A stretch of 64,000 nucleotides of DNA from Pigmentiphaga sp. (GTDB lineage Bacteria; Pseudomonadota; Gammaproteobacteria; Burkholderiales; Burkholderiaceae_B): contig JALOAI010000017.1 in assembly GCA_023228945.1 (NCBI GenBank), positions 1 to 64,000 on the forward strand, read 5' to 3'. The translations under genes and the position numbers were made by a program. This document shows positions 51,088 to 59,745 of this stretch, piece by piece. The number at the start of each line of letters is the position of its first letter. Positions within the stretch are counted from its first letter, which is position 1. The notes under the pieces were generated by a model, which did not search any database, was not told the origin of the DNA, and saw nothing but the letters and a program-made list of their open reading frames with translations.

Positions 51088-51576
51088 TCAGGCGGCCTGG
51101 TACTGGAGGACGCGCTTGCGAACGAGTTCGAGCACACCCTGGCAGGCGTCTTCGACGTAGTCGAGCGCCTTGTTGAAGCCCTCGGGGCCGCCATAGTAGG
51201 GATCGGGCACCGTGGCTTCTTCGTACTCGTTGGAAAAGCGCATGAGCAGCATCAGCTTGTGCTGATAGGCCTTGGGGCACATCTGCTGCAATGCAGCAAG
51301 ATTGTCCCAATCCATGGCGAGGATCAGGTCGGCCTCGTGGAAATCCTCGGGCCTTACCTGGCGCGCCACATGCGTGGAAATATCGTACCCACGCTTGCGC
51401 GCGGCAGCCTGCGCCCTGGCGTCGGGCGCTTCCCCAATATGGAAGGTATGGGTACCGGCCGAATCGGCTTGCACTAGATCGGCAAGCCCGGCTTCACCAA
51501 TCATGTGTTGGAACACCGCTTGCGCGCTGGGGGAGCGGCAGACGTTACCCATGCAAACGAAAAGTACCTTGGTCAT
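51088..51576 (-). CDS. low-molecular-weight protein-tyrosine phosphatase
   Basis: A 162-residue phosphatase of the LMW type. The active-site loop is VCMGNVCRSP with Cys8 and Arg14 (CX5R), and the general-acid Asp is in VPDPYYGG near 128. Such enzymes dephosphorylate tyrosine kinases or small phosphoesters; next to isc rather than exopolysaccharide genes, the partner is unknown. Of two adjacent ATGs the second (51576) is used. The upstream 197 bases to uvrB contain no gene. Confidence 0.9.
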   Translation of the reverse strand: MTKVLFVCMGNVCRSPSAQAVFQHMIGEAGLADLVQADSAGTHTFHIGEAPDARAQAAARKRGYDISTHVARQVRPEDFHEADLILAMDWDNLAALQQMCPKAYQHKLMLLMRFSNEYEEATVPDPYYGGPEGFNKALDYVEDACQGVLELVRKRVLQYQAA

Positions 51577-51773
51577 CATGGATGAAAGTGTGCGGGAAAA
51601 CCCGATATATTTCAAGCATTTTTTAAGCATGGTTACGATGTTGCCGAAAACCTGTTGGCCGTAAGCCGCGTCGATATGAACCGCAGCGGTGACGCCATCG
51701 CCGTGCCATGGTGCAGTGCAAAAATACAACAGCCATCGAGCGCTTGCAAGAGATTTTTGCCGGGTCTTGGGAG

Positions 51774-53822
51774 CTAGTCGGAGACGGAGCCGACTCCGGA
51801 CGCCCCGAGCACGCGTTCACGCAGGCGGAACAGTTGATCGCGCGCCTGCGCCGCCGCTTCGAACTCCAGATTGCGCGCATGGTCGAGCATGGCTTTTTCC
51901 AGGCGCCGGATCTCACGCGCCAACTGTTTTTCGTCGAGCTCATCAAGGGCCACCTCGATTTCGGCGGCCGCCGCGGCGGCGGGATCGGAGCTGGCCACCA
52001 CGCCGTCGATCAGATCCCGGACTTGCTTGCTCACACCGATCGGCGTGATGCCGTGCCTGGCATTGAACTCGGTCTGCTTTTCGCGTCGTCGCTCGGTTTC
52101 AGACATGGCACGCTGCATGGAGTCGGTGATCCGGTCGGCGTACAGGATGGCATAGCCATTCAGGTTGCGGGCGGCTCGGCCGATGGTCTGGATCAGGCTG
52201 CGCTCGGAACGTAGAAAACCTTCTTTATCCGCGTCGAGGATGGCGACCAGCGACACTTCGGGAATATCGAGCCCTTCGCGCAGCAAGTTGATGCCCACCA
52301 GCACGTCGAATTCTCCCAGCCGCAGATCTCGAATGATTTCCACGCGTTCAACGGTGTCCACATCGGAGTGCAGGTAGCGTACGCGCACACCGTGCTCGCT
52401 CAGGAACTCGGTGAGGTCTTCGGCCATGCGTTTGGTCAGCGTGGTGATCAGCACCCGCTCGCGGCGGACCACCCGCAGCCGGATCTCGTCGAGGACGTCG
52501 TCGACCTGCGTCGAGGCGGGACGGACCTCCACGAGGGGATCGACCAGGCCGGTAGGCCGCACCACCTGTTCCACCACGTTATCGGCATGCTCTTTTTCGT
52601 AGGCGGCCGGTGTGGCGGAGACAAACACGCACTGCCGCACACGGTCTTCAAACTCCTCCAGCCGCAGCGGCCGGTTATCGAGCGCCGAGGGCAGCCGAAA
52701 ACCATACTCGACCAGATTCTCTTTGCGCGCGCGGTCGCCGCGGTACATGCCGCCCAGCTGGCCGATGGTGACGTGGCTTTCGTCGATGAACATCAAGGCG
52801 TCGGCCGGCAGATAATCGACCAGCGTGGGCGGCGGCTCACCGGGCTGCGCGCCGGACAGATGCCGACTGTAGTTTTCGATGCCCTTGCAGAAGCCCAACT
52901 CGTTGAGCATTTCGAGGTCGAAACGAGTGCGTTGCTCGATGCGCTGGGCTTCCACCAACTTGCCCGCCTGCTGGAAATACTGAATGCGCTCGCGCAGCTC
53001 CACCTTGATATCCTCGATCGCGCGCAGCACGGTTTCGCGGGGAGTCACGTAATGCGAGCCGGGGTAAATGGTGAAGCGCGGGATCTTCTGCCGCACCTTG
53101 CCGGTGAGCGGGTCGAACAGCTCCAGACCCTCGATTTCGTCGTCGAACAGGGTGATGCGCACGGCGAGCTCGGCATGCTCGGCCGGGAACACGTCGATCG
53201 TCTCGCCGCGCACCCGGAACGCGCCGCGCAGGAATTCAACGTCGTTGCGCTTGTATTGCATGGCCACCAGCCTGCGCAGGACTTCGCGCTGGCCGATCAC
53301 GTCGCCGACCCGCAGGGTGAGCACCATGGCGTGGTAATCGCTGGGGTTGCCGATGCCGTAAATGCACGAAACGGTACCGACGATCACGGTGTCGCGACGC
53401 TCGAGCAGGCTTTTGGTGGCCGACAGCCGCATCTGTTCGATATGCTCATTGACCGACGAGTCTTTTTCGATGAACAGGTCGCGCGACGGCACGTAGGCCT
53501 CGGGCTGGTAGTAGTCGTAGTACGAAACGAAGTACTCCACCGCATTGCGCGGAAAGAACTCGCGCATCTCGGCATACAGCTGCGCCGCCAGCGTTTTGTT
53601 GGGCGCCAGCACCAACGCCGGCCGGCCCAGGCGGGCGATGACGTTGGCCATCGTGTAGGTTTTACCCGAGCCGGTGACGCCGAGAAGCGTTTGGTACACC
53701 AGGCCATCGCTCACCCCGTCGACCAGCCCGGCGATCGCCGCGGGCTGGTCGCCGGCCGGCGGATAGGGCTGGAACAACTGGAACGGGCTGCCCGGAAAAT
53801 TCACGAAGCCGGTGTCGGACAT
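51774..53822 (-). CDS. uvrB: excinuclease ABC subunit B
   Basis: A 682-residue damage-verifying helicase of nucleotide excision repair. Walker A GVTGSGKT is at 48-55; the damage-sensing beta-hairpin YYDYYQPEAYVP follows; DEXD-type motif IDESH and the C-terminal helicase motif QTIGRAARN are present. The UvrC-binding coiled coil (LEKAMLDHARNLEFEAAAQARD) ends the protein. In many bacteria it is LexA-regulated, but no clear LexA box was found. It is divergent from tyrB with 125 bases between starts. Confidence 0.97.
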   Translation of the reverse strand: MSDTGFVNFPGSPFQLFQPYPPAGDQPAAIAGLVDGVSDGLVYQTLLGVTGSGKTYTMANVIARLGRPALVLAPNKTLAAQLYAEMREFFPRNAVEYFVSYYDYYQPEAYVPSRDLFIEKDSSVNEHIEQMRLSATKSLLERRDTVIVGTVSCIYGIGNPSDYHAMVLTLRVGDVIGQREVLRRLVAMQYKRNDVEFLRGAFRVRGETIDVFPAEHAELAVRITLFDDEIEGLELFDPLTGKVRQKIPRFTIYPGSHYVTPRETVLRAIEDIKVELRERIQYFQQAGKLVEAQRIEQRTRFDLEMLNELGFCKGIENYSRHLSGAQPGEPPPTLVDYLPADALMFIDESHVTIGQLGGMYRGDRARKENLVEYGFRLPSALDNRPLRLEEFEDRVRQCVFVSATPAAYEKEHADNVVEQVVRPTGLVDPLVEVRPASTQVDDVLDEIRLRVVRRERVLITTLTKRMAEDLTEFLSEHGVRVRYLHSDVDTVERVEIIRDLRLGEFDVLVGINLLREGLDIPEVSLVAILDADKEGFLRSERSLIQTIGRAARNLNGYAILYADRITDSMQRAMSETERRREKQTEFNARHGITPIGVSKQVRDLIDGVVASSDPAAAAAAEIEVALDELDEKQLAREIRRLEKAMLDHARNLEFEAAAQARDQLFRLRERVLGASGVGSVSD

Positions 53823-53947
53823 GCTAGACTCTTTTATCAACACATAGCCTGCCATTGTCGCGCGCGGCGGCAGCGTATACAAGTCGCGCGTCCGGCTGGT
53901 CTTCTCCTCCTCTCCCCTCGTACCCCGCTGCTGACTCAAGGTTTTTC

Positions 53948-55147
53948 ATGAGCTCTCTTTTTGCCGCCGTTACCATGGCGCCGCGCGACCCGATCCTCGG
54001 CCTCACCGAACAGTACCAAGCCGATACCCGCCCCACCAAGGTCAATCTGGGCGTGGGCGTCTACTACGACGACGCCGGCCGGATTCCGCTGCTCAAGGCC
54101 GTGCGCGCGGCCGAACAAGAACGCGTCGAGATGGTGGCGCCGCGGGGCTACCAGCCGATCGACGGCAACCCGGGCTATAACAAAGCCGTGCAGAGCCTGC
54201 TGTTCGGCAAAGGTTCCGCCCTGATCGATAGCGGCCGTCTGGTTACCGCCCAGGCCCTGGGCGGCACCGGCGCGCTCAAGATCGGCGCCGACTTCCTGCG
54301 CCAGTTGCTGCCCGGCGCCAAAGTCGCCATCAGCGACCCCAGTTGGGAGAACCACCGCGCCCTGTTCGAAGGCGCCGGCTTCGAGGTCGTCACCTATCCC
54401 TACTACGACCCCGATACCCAGGGCCTGCGCTTCGAGGCCATGCTCGACGGCCTGCGCGCCCTGCCCGAGCAAACCATCGTCGTCCTGCACGCCTGCTGCC
54501 ACAATCCCACTGGCGTCGATCTCAACGACGAGCAATGGGGCCAGGTGGTCGAAGTCGTCAAGTCGCGCAACCTCACGCCCTTCCTCGATATCGCCTATCA
54601 GGGCTTCGGCGACGGCCTCGAAGCCGATGGCGCGGCGGTACGCCTGTTCGCCGACTCCGGCCTGTCGGTCTTCATCAGCTCCTCATTCTCCAAATCGTTC
54701 TCGCTCTACGGCGAGCGCGTGGGCGCCCTCACCCTGGTCACCGCCAGCGCCGACGAAGCCAAGCGCACCGTCAGCCAGCTCAAGCGCGTGATCCGCACCA
54801 ACTACTCCAGCCCGCCCACCCACGGCGGCGCCGTGGTCGCCACCGTGCTCACCACGCCCGAGCTGCGCCAGCAATGGGAAAACGAGCTCGCCGGCATGCG
54901 CGACCGCATCCGCGCCATGCGCCACGAGCTGGTGGAACGCCTCAAGGGCTATGGCGCCCAGCGCGATTTCGGTTTCGTGATCCGCCAGCGCGGCATGTTC
55001 TCCTACACCGGCCTGTCGCAGGCGCAGGTTGATAGGCTGCGCGAAGACCACGGTATCTATGTGGTCAACACCGGGCGTATTTGCGTGGCCGCGCTCAATA
55101 GCGGCAATATCGACGCGGTGGCCAAGGCGGTGGCGGCGGTGCTGTAA
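53948..55147 (+). CDS. tyrB: aromatic-amino-acid/aspartate aminotransferase
   Basis: A 399-residue class I PLP aminotransferase. The PLP Lys is Lys249 in SSSFSKSFSLYGERVG; HACCHNPTGVD supplies the cofactor-binding Asn, and an Arg near the C-terminus (NTGRICVAALN) binds the substrate carboxylate. It transfers amino groups to and from phenylalanine, tyrosine or aspartate with 2-oxoglutarate. The start MSSLFAAVTMAPRDPILGL is the family's typical one. AspC specificity cannot be excluded. Confidence 0.92.
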   Translation: MSSLFAAVTMAPRDPILGLTEQYQADTRPTKVNLGVGVYYDDAGRIPLLKAVRAAEQERVEMVAPRGYQPIDGNPGYNKAVQSLLFGKGSALIDSGRLVTAQALGGTGALKIGADFLRQLLPGAKVAISDPSWENHRALFEGAGFEVVTYPYYDPDTQGLRFEAMLDGLRALPEQTIVVLHACCHNPTGVDLNDEQWGQVVEVVKSRNLTPFLDIAYQGFGDGLEADGAAVRLFADSGLSVFISSSFSKSFSLYGERVGALTLVTASADEAKRTVSQLKRVIRTNYSSPPTHGGAVVATVLTTPELRQQWENELAGMRDRIRAMRHELVERLKGYGAQRDFGFVIRQRGMFSYTGLSQAQVDRLREDHGIYVVNTGRICVAALNSGNIDAVAKAVAAVL

Positions 55148-55172
55148 AACGCTCTTGCACCGCGAAGCACTC

Positions 55173-55475
55173 TCAGGCTTGGGCGATGGCCTGAGGGTGC
55201 AACTTGATGCCCAGAGCGTGCATGACCTTCAGGATGGTGCCGAAGCTCGGATTTCCCTCGCCAGACAGCGCCTTGTAGAGGCTTTCTCGCCCCAGGCCCG
55301 TGTCGTGGGCGAGTTGACTCATGCCCTTGGCGCGGGCGATGTTGCCCAGCGCCTTGGCGATAAAGGCCGCGTCATCGCCCGCTTCTTCCATGCAAGCTTC
55401 AAGGTACAACACCATGTCTTCCTCGGTCTTGAGGTGCTCGGCACTGTCCCACTTGCGCAGTTTGATGGTTTCCAT
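55173..55475 (-). CDS. addiction-module antitoxin (HigA-like, XRE HTH)
   Basis: A 100-residue protein of the putative addiction-module antidote family. The N-terminal 45 residues are helical and would bind the toxin; a Cro/C1-type helix-turn-helix occupies about 48-90 (GMSQLAHDTGLGRESLYKALS). The toxin gene lies 12 bases upstream on the same strand but has lost its N-terminus, so this antitoxin now seems to lack an active partner. It may still bind DNA and repress its own promoter. Confidence 0.85.
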   Translation of the reverse strand: METIKLRKWDSAEHLKTEEDMVLYLEACMEEAGDDAAFIAKALGNIARAKGMSQLAHDTGLGRESLYKALSGEGNPSFGTILKVMHALGIKLHPQAIAQA

Positions 55476-55487
55476 GGTGGTCTCTCC

Positions 55488-55690
55488 TTACAGTTGCCGC
55501 GCCAGATCCAGCGCGGCCTTGATGTCCTTGCTCTGAGTGGATTTGTCGCCACCGGCCAGCAAGATCACGATCTCCATGCCACGCTGCGCGAAATACACGC
55601 GATAGCCAGGCCCGTAGTGAATCCGCATCTCCGAGACACCTTCGCCAACCGGCTCACAGTCGCCGAAGTTGCCATCTTCCGCTCTGTCTT
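55488..55690 (-). pseudogene. N-terminally truncated RelE/HigB-type toxin
   Basis: The last 60 codons match the C-terminal two thirds of addiction-module killer proteins: GNFGDCEPVGEGVSEMRIHY, GPGYRVYFAQRG and LLAGGDKSTQSKDI. Full-length relatives have about 95-100 residues; here the homology begins abruptly at GNFGD, and the 15 or so codons before it (FVSYFIQQDRAED) are unrelated and come from AT-rich DNA. A start at 55715 would give 75 residues, but the first strand and helices of the fold are missing. It is therefore probably inactive. Confidence 0.7.
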
Positions 55691-55715
55691 GTTGTATAAA
55701 ATAGGATACAAACAA

Positions 55716-55919
55716 TCAAGCCCCGGTCTTATCCAATAATGGGCGCCCCAACTCGGCCACGAACTCCATCCCTATCAGACGAAAATGCTCGCGTTGCTCT
55801 CGAATGGCTGACAACTGCTCTGCGCAATCACCGCCGCCGACTCCGTCATTGGGATCCGGAGACGGCGTAGCAGGCTCGGGCAGCAATGACTGCTCAAAGC
55901 GCTCAAGCGCCAGCGCCAT
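55716..55919 (-). CDS. small hypothetical protein
   Basis: An open frame of 67 residues whose stop codon abuts the toxin relic. It starts MALALERFEQSLLPEP and ends AELGRPLLDKTGA, with a helical second half. It was not recognised. It may be a real small gene or what is left of a longer one cut by the event that truncated the toxin. Confidence 0.3.
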   Translation of the reverse strand: MALALERFEQSLLPEPATPSPDPNDGVGGGDCAEQLSAIREQREHFRLIGMEFVAELGRPLLDKTGA

Positions 55920-56075
55920 CGACTCGGGTCGCTCATACTTTCATACATATTCAGAACGATGGGCAGCCTCCTTCACACAACTCGAGTGCTTTATGGCTCG
56001 ACCCAAGAGACGCCTTCGGGCCCAAAGCCAGTCGCCGCATAATCAACGTCGCCAGCTACTTCCAGAGCACGGCTC
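55920..56075. other. intergenic stretch without a recognised gene
   Basis: These 156 bases follow the glycosyltransferase stop codon. With the doubtful 67-codon frame they make about 360 bases of DNA between the toxin relic and the glycan cluster. Nothing was recognised, and there is no strong terminator hairpin. Confidence 0.4.
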
Positions 56076-57416
56076 TCAAGCCAGCAAATGCCACGCCCCT
56101 TCCAACATCTGGACTTGCGGCCCCGCTTCGACTGACATCCAGACCAGGAGGCCGTTGAGCTTGCCGGGCAGCAAGGCGGGGCGGCGGCCCGCTGGAGCCG
56201 TGAGCTCACGCTCACCCAGCACTTCGGCCACCACCCGGCCCAGGCGTTCACTGCCCTTTTCCTGGCTGAAGTCCAGCGCACGCCGCATGCCGGCCTCGCG
56301 CATGACCTCACGCCACTCGGCGTTGTGCCACGCTTGCAGCAAGGTGCCGGCCAGTGCCTCTGTATCGTCCACCGGCACCAGCGCGCCGCAGCGCCCGGCT
56401 TCCAGCGTATCGCTGGCGCCCACCGGACAGTCGGTGGCCACCACCGGCGTGCCAAGGGCCAGCGCCTCGATGAGCACGTTGGAAGCGCCTTCGGTGCGAC
56501 TGGACGACACCAGCAGCCGGGCGCGCGCGATCCAGGGATAGGGGTTGACCTGCATGCCCGCCAGAAGAATGTTCGCGGACAATCCCGCGGCGTCGATCTG
56601 GCGCTGCAGCTCGGCGCGATCACTGCCGTCGCCCACGACGATCAGTCGCGCGGCGGGCTCGGCATCCACCATCCGGCGCCAGGCCCGGACCAGCGTATCC
56701 AGCCCTTTGGTGGGGATATCGAGGCGGGCCACGCACACCGCGTAGGGCAGCGCCGCCCAGTCGCCGGCTGGCAGGCCGGCGGCGGCCTTGCGGCGCATGC
56801 CGTCGAGGTCGAAAAGATTGGGCACCACCGTGCAGCGCGGGCCACGCTGCGAGGCCGGACCATACAAATGCTCGGCCTGCAGCCGCATGTCGTCGTTGAG
56901 CACCAGCACGCGATCGTAGGCCAGCAGATCGTGGCCCACGCGACGTGCCTTGGCGCTGGCTTCGTCCCAGAAGGCAAAATGACGGACGGCGAGCACCGGC
57001 ACCTTCAGCATCGGGGCCAGCTTACGCAGCGTGTGGTCGAAGTCGACGACAACCGGATAACGCTCCTGCATGTACCGCAGATGCCGCCGCAGCGCCCGCC
57101 GGCCAGTGGATTGCAGTTGCCAGCTCAGTTGCAGGCGACCCAGGCGATCCAGCCGGCCGTCGCGTCTTGCCTGGTGGCGCCGGGCCAGGGGATGCTCGTC
57201 GGCGATCACCACATGGACCGGTATGTCGTCCGGCAATTGTTCGCGATAGACTTCACGCCATTCGCGGGTGGGCAGGAAGATCGACAACGCTGGCGCGAAG
57301 CGGCTGCGATCAAGGCCTTTGAGCCAACCCAGCAAGGCGGCCTCGATCCCGCCCACGCCGAAATGCCGGATATGGAACAGGATGGGCTGGGGTGTGATGC
57401 GCGCCGCAGGGCTCAT
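56076..57416 (-). CDS. glycosyltransferase family 4
   Basis: A 446-residue GT-B fold transferase. The N-terminal domain opens with FHIRHFGVGGIEAALLGWLKGL; the C-terminal GT4 domain (about 210-390) has VARLDIPTKGLDTLVRAWRR, VVGDGSDRAELQ and the EX7E-type segment SRTEGASNVLIEALALGTPVV. It probably adds a sugar to the LPS core or a surface polysaccharide at the inner face of the membrane. Its start overlaps the deacetylase stop (ATGA), making it the last gene of a tight minus-strand operon. The sugar is unknown. Confidence 0.87.
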   Translation of the reverse strand: MSPAARITPQPILFHIRHFGVGGIEAALLGWLKGLDRSRFAPALSIFLPTREWREVYREQLPDDIPVHVVIADEHPLARRHQARRDGRLDRLGRLQLSWQLQSTGRRALRRHLRYMQERYPVVVDFDHTLRKLAPMLKVPVLAVRHFAFWDEASAKARRVGHDLLAYDRVLVLNDDMRLQAEHLYGPASQRGPRCTVVPNLFDLDGMRRKAAAGLPAGDWAALPYAVCVARLDIPTKGLDTLVRAWRRMVDAEPAARLIVVGDGSDRAELQRQIDAAGLSANILLAGMQVNPYPWIARARLLVSSSRTEGASNVLIEALALGTPVVATDCPVGASDTLEAGRCGALVPVDDTEALAGTLLQAWHNAEWREVMREAGMRRALDFSQEKGSERLGRVVAEVLGERELTAPAGRRPALLPGKLNGLLVWMSVEAGPQVQMLEGAWHLLA

Positions 57417-58327
57417 CGCCGCCGCCTCCCGTAGCGGAAGTAATCGTAGATCGGTCCCAGGCGCCGGCTTCGTGCCAGCCACAGGCGCCGACGCAGCCAA
57501 CGATCGTCTTCGTCTTTGGCGGCGATGCGATGGATGTGGCTGGGCGCGCTGCCCGGCAAATTCCGCCCTTTGGGGTCGGTGGTGTAAAGGTAGCGGAAAC
57601 CGAGCTCGCCGGCCACCGCCAGGTAATCGGCATCAAAATAGCCTTGCGGCCAGCATAGCTGGTCGGACGCTTTGCCCAGCTCGCGCGCGAGGGTATCCCG
57701 TGATGCGATGAGATCCTCGCGCAACGCCGCCGTTTTGCGTGCCGGATCATCGCCATGGAGTTTATCCCAGCGGGTGTGGGTATGGGTGTGGCTGTGGAAC
57801 TCGAAGGTGCCGGCCTCGCGCATGGCCTGGACCTCGCTCCAGCGCAGCATCACGTCGTCGGCACGGCCGATGTCGATCGCCGCTTCGCAATCGCGATGCG
57901 AGGGCGTGTCGGGCAAGGCGGCGCCCCGTTCCGCATGCGGCCGTGGCGGCCCATCATGCAGGCAGCCGGTGATGAGGAACAATACCGCACGCAAGCCATG
58001 GCGCCGCAGTATGGGATGGGCATACACCCAATTGTCGAGATAGCCGTCGTCGAAGGTCAGCAGGACCGAACGCTCGGGCACCTCGCCGCCCGCCAGGAAG
58101 CGCGCAAAGCCCTCGGTATCCAGCGTGGTGTAGCCCGCACGCGCCAGCCAGGCCATCTGCGTCTCGAAGCGTTCGGGCGTGGTGGTGATCATGTCGTTAT
58201 TGGGCGACACGTGGTGGTACATCAGGACGGGTACCGGGGCACGGTCCCGACGAAGCGCCCGATCGGCCCCGGCTTCTGGCTCCGCTGGGGAAATCCGGCT
58301 CGTCATGGCGGGTTGTGGGGTATTCAT
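57413..58327 (-). CDS. polysaccharide deacetylase (NodB homology), paralog 1
   Basis: A 304-residue carbohydrate esterase family 4 protein predicted to remove acetyl groups from N-acetyl sugars. Motif 1 FDDGYLDN supplies the catalytic and metal Asp; motif 2 HSHTHTHTRW supplies metal His. GGAGGA precedes the ATG at 58327, which overlaps the WaaL stop (ATGA). It has no signal peptide, so it may act on an undecaprenyl- or lipid A-linked core on the cytoplasmic side. Its close paralog lies at 61560; both share WCWPQGY-like (LCWPQGY) and MYHHVSP. Confidence 0.88.
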   Translation of the reverse strand: MNTPQPAMTSRISPAEPEAGADRALRRDRAPVPVLMYHHVSPNNDMITTTPERFETQMAWLARAGYTTLDTEGFARFLAGGEVPERSVLLTFDDGYLDNWVYAHPILRRHGLRAVLFLITGCLHDGPPRPHAERGAALPDTPSHRDCEAAIDIGRADDVMLRWSEVQAMREAGTFEFHSHTHTHTRWDKLHGDDPARKTAALREDLIASRDTLARELGKASDQLCWPQGYFDADYLAVAGELGFRYLYTTDPKGRNLPGSAPSHIHRIAAKDEDDRWLRRRLWLARSRRLGPIYDYFRYGRRRR

Positions 58328-59745
58328 GAAGATCCTCCGGCTATGGCGGGCCGGCGCGGCAAAGCCAGGGCGAGCAGGATCGCCACATGCCCGGCATAAA
58401 AGGCGACGTTCATGGTGATGGCAAACATGGCTTCGGTGAGACCGAACGAAGCATAACCCGTGACCAGCGCCACGCCCAGGCGGCCGGCGGTGGCCCGGTC
58501 GGGATCGGCCGAGCGGGCGGCGCGCACGAACGCCCACCACGGCGCCAGGTACACGGCAAGCAGCGCCAACAGGCCCGGCGCTCCCCACGAAGCCATGAAC
58601 CACAGCACTTCGTTGTGCGAGTGGTTATGCGTGGCGCCCAGCTCGGCCATGCGCCCTTGAGCGACCCGCTCACGGAACTCGGCGTTGATGTTCTGCGAGC
58701 CGACTCCGGTTAGCGGATGATCACGGAACATTTCCCAGGAAGCTTGCCAGAACTGCATGCGCATGCCGATCGAGGACTCGAGATTCTCGCCGCGCTGGAA
58801 GTCCCGCAGCTCGCTCACGGCCAGGACCACGCGATCTTGCACCATGGGGCTGGCGACATAGGCCGCGCCCAGGCCCGCGATGGTGAGGAGGGCCACGCCC
58901 GCCCTGCGCCGCCATGAAATGTTCAGGATCAGTACCAGCACGCCGATGATCACCGGCAGGGCGAGCCAGCCGCCCCGCGACTGCGACAGGAAGGAACCAT
59001 AGAGGCCGATGCCGGCGGCCAGCGCCTTGATCACGACCTCGCCGCGCCAGCGAGTGAGCCGCCAGCCCAGCGACAAGGCGCTGAACACGCCCAGCAACAA
59101 GCACAGATTGCCGAAGGTGATCGCCGTTGCGTAAGGCGGCTCGGGCCTGGTATCCCAGGGTGGAATGGACTGCCAAAGTATCCAGGTCGCCAAAACGGCG
59201 CCCGCCATGCAAGCCCAGGCCCAGAGCCGCAAACGCCGTTCAGGCACCTGGCACAGCCACCACGCGATAGGAGCGGCCAGCATGAGCCGCGACATGCCGT
59301 CGTAGGGGCGGCCGCTCCAGGTTCCGGTGAGCCACTGGCTCCATAGCACCGCCGCGAGCGGCGTGCCTAGCGCCACCGCCAGCGGCCAGGCTGGCCGCCA
59401 GAACGGCCGCAGAGACGGCAGCGTCCGGTCGGTGGCGCGTGCCACGCCGAGCGTCAGTGCGCCGAGGACGGCGCTCAGCAAGACCACGAAGTAAGCGGTG
59501 TTCGCTCCACCCCGCGTGGTGAGCGCGAGCAGCGGCAACCCGCATGCGCCGACGACGGCCAGCCATTGGGCGGCGGTCCACGTCGGCGGCGGGTCGACAA
59601 ACAAGGGTCCGGCCGCGGTGGAGCGGTGGCGGACGATCCCGCCGTCCTGAGAATGGCGCGGCGCACGAGCGCTTGGATGCTGCCCGGCACCGTCACGATC
59701 GGCGGAGGTGGCGCCTGGGCGCGTGCTGCTGGAAAAAGGCATCAT
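58324..59745 (-). CDS. O-antigen ligase/polymerase family protein (WaaL/Wzy_C)
   Basis: A 473-residue inner-membrane protein with about ten to twelve transmembrane helices after a hydrophilic 55-residue N-terminus. The Wzy_C domain and large periplasmic loop lie at about 220-390; LYGSFLSQSRGGWLALP and THNHSHNEVLWF carry the Arg and His typical of O-antigen ligases. It would join a lipid-linked glycan to lipid A-core, or polymerise it. Its start overlaps the preceding glycosyltransferase stop (ATGA). Confidence 0.83.
   Translation of the reverse strand: MMPFSSSTRPGATSADRDGAGQHPSARAPRHSQDGGIVRHRSTAAGPLFVDPPPTWTAAQWLAVVGACGLPLLALTTRGGANTAYFVVLLSAVLGALTLGVARATDRTLPSLRPFWRPAWPLAVALGTPLAAVLWSQWLTGTWSGRPYDGMSRLMLAAPIAWWLCQVPERRLRLWAWACMAGAVLATWILWQSIPPWDTRPEPPYATAITFGNLCLLLGVFSALSLGWRLTRWRGEVVIKALAAGIGLYGSFLSQSRGGWLALPVIIGVLVLILNISWRRRAGVALLTIAGLGAAYVASPMVQDRVVLAVSELRDFQRGENLESSIGMRMQFWQASWEMFRDHPLTGVGSQNINAEFRERVAQGRMAELGATHNHSHNEVLWFMASWGAPGLLALLAVYLAPWWAFVRAARSADPDRATAGRLGVALVTGYASFGLTEAMFAITMNVAFYAGHVAILLALALPRRPAIAGGSS

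Noticed and set aside
53823..53947. LexA (SOS) box upstream of uvrB
   Set aside because: No CTG-N10-CAG or related palindrome was found in the divergent uvrB/tyrB gap; the GTATAC near 53875 is too short to count.
55804..56541. A 245-codon plus-strand frame opposite the small hypothetical gene and the glycosyltransferase
   Set aside because: Its 3' half is antisense to a well-supported glycosyltransferase, and its translation is Ser/Arg-rich without any recognised motif.
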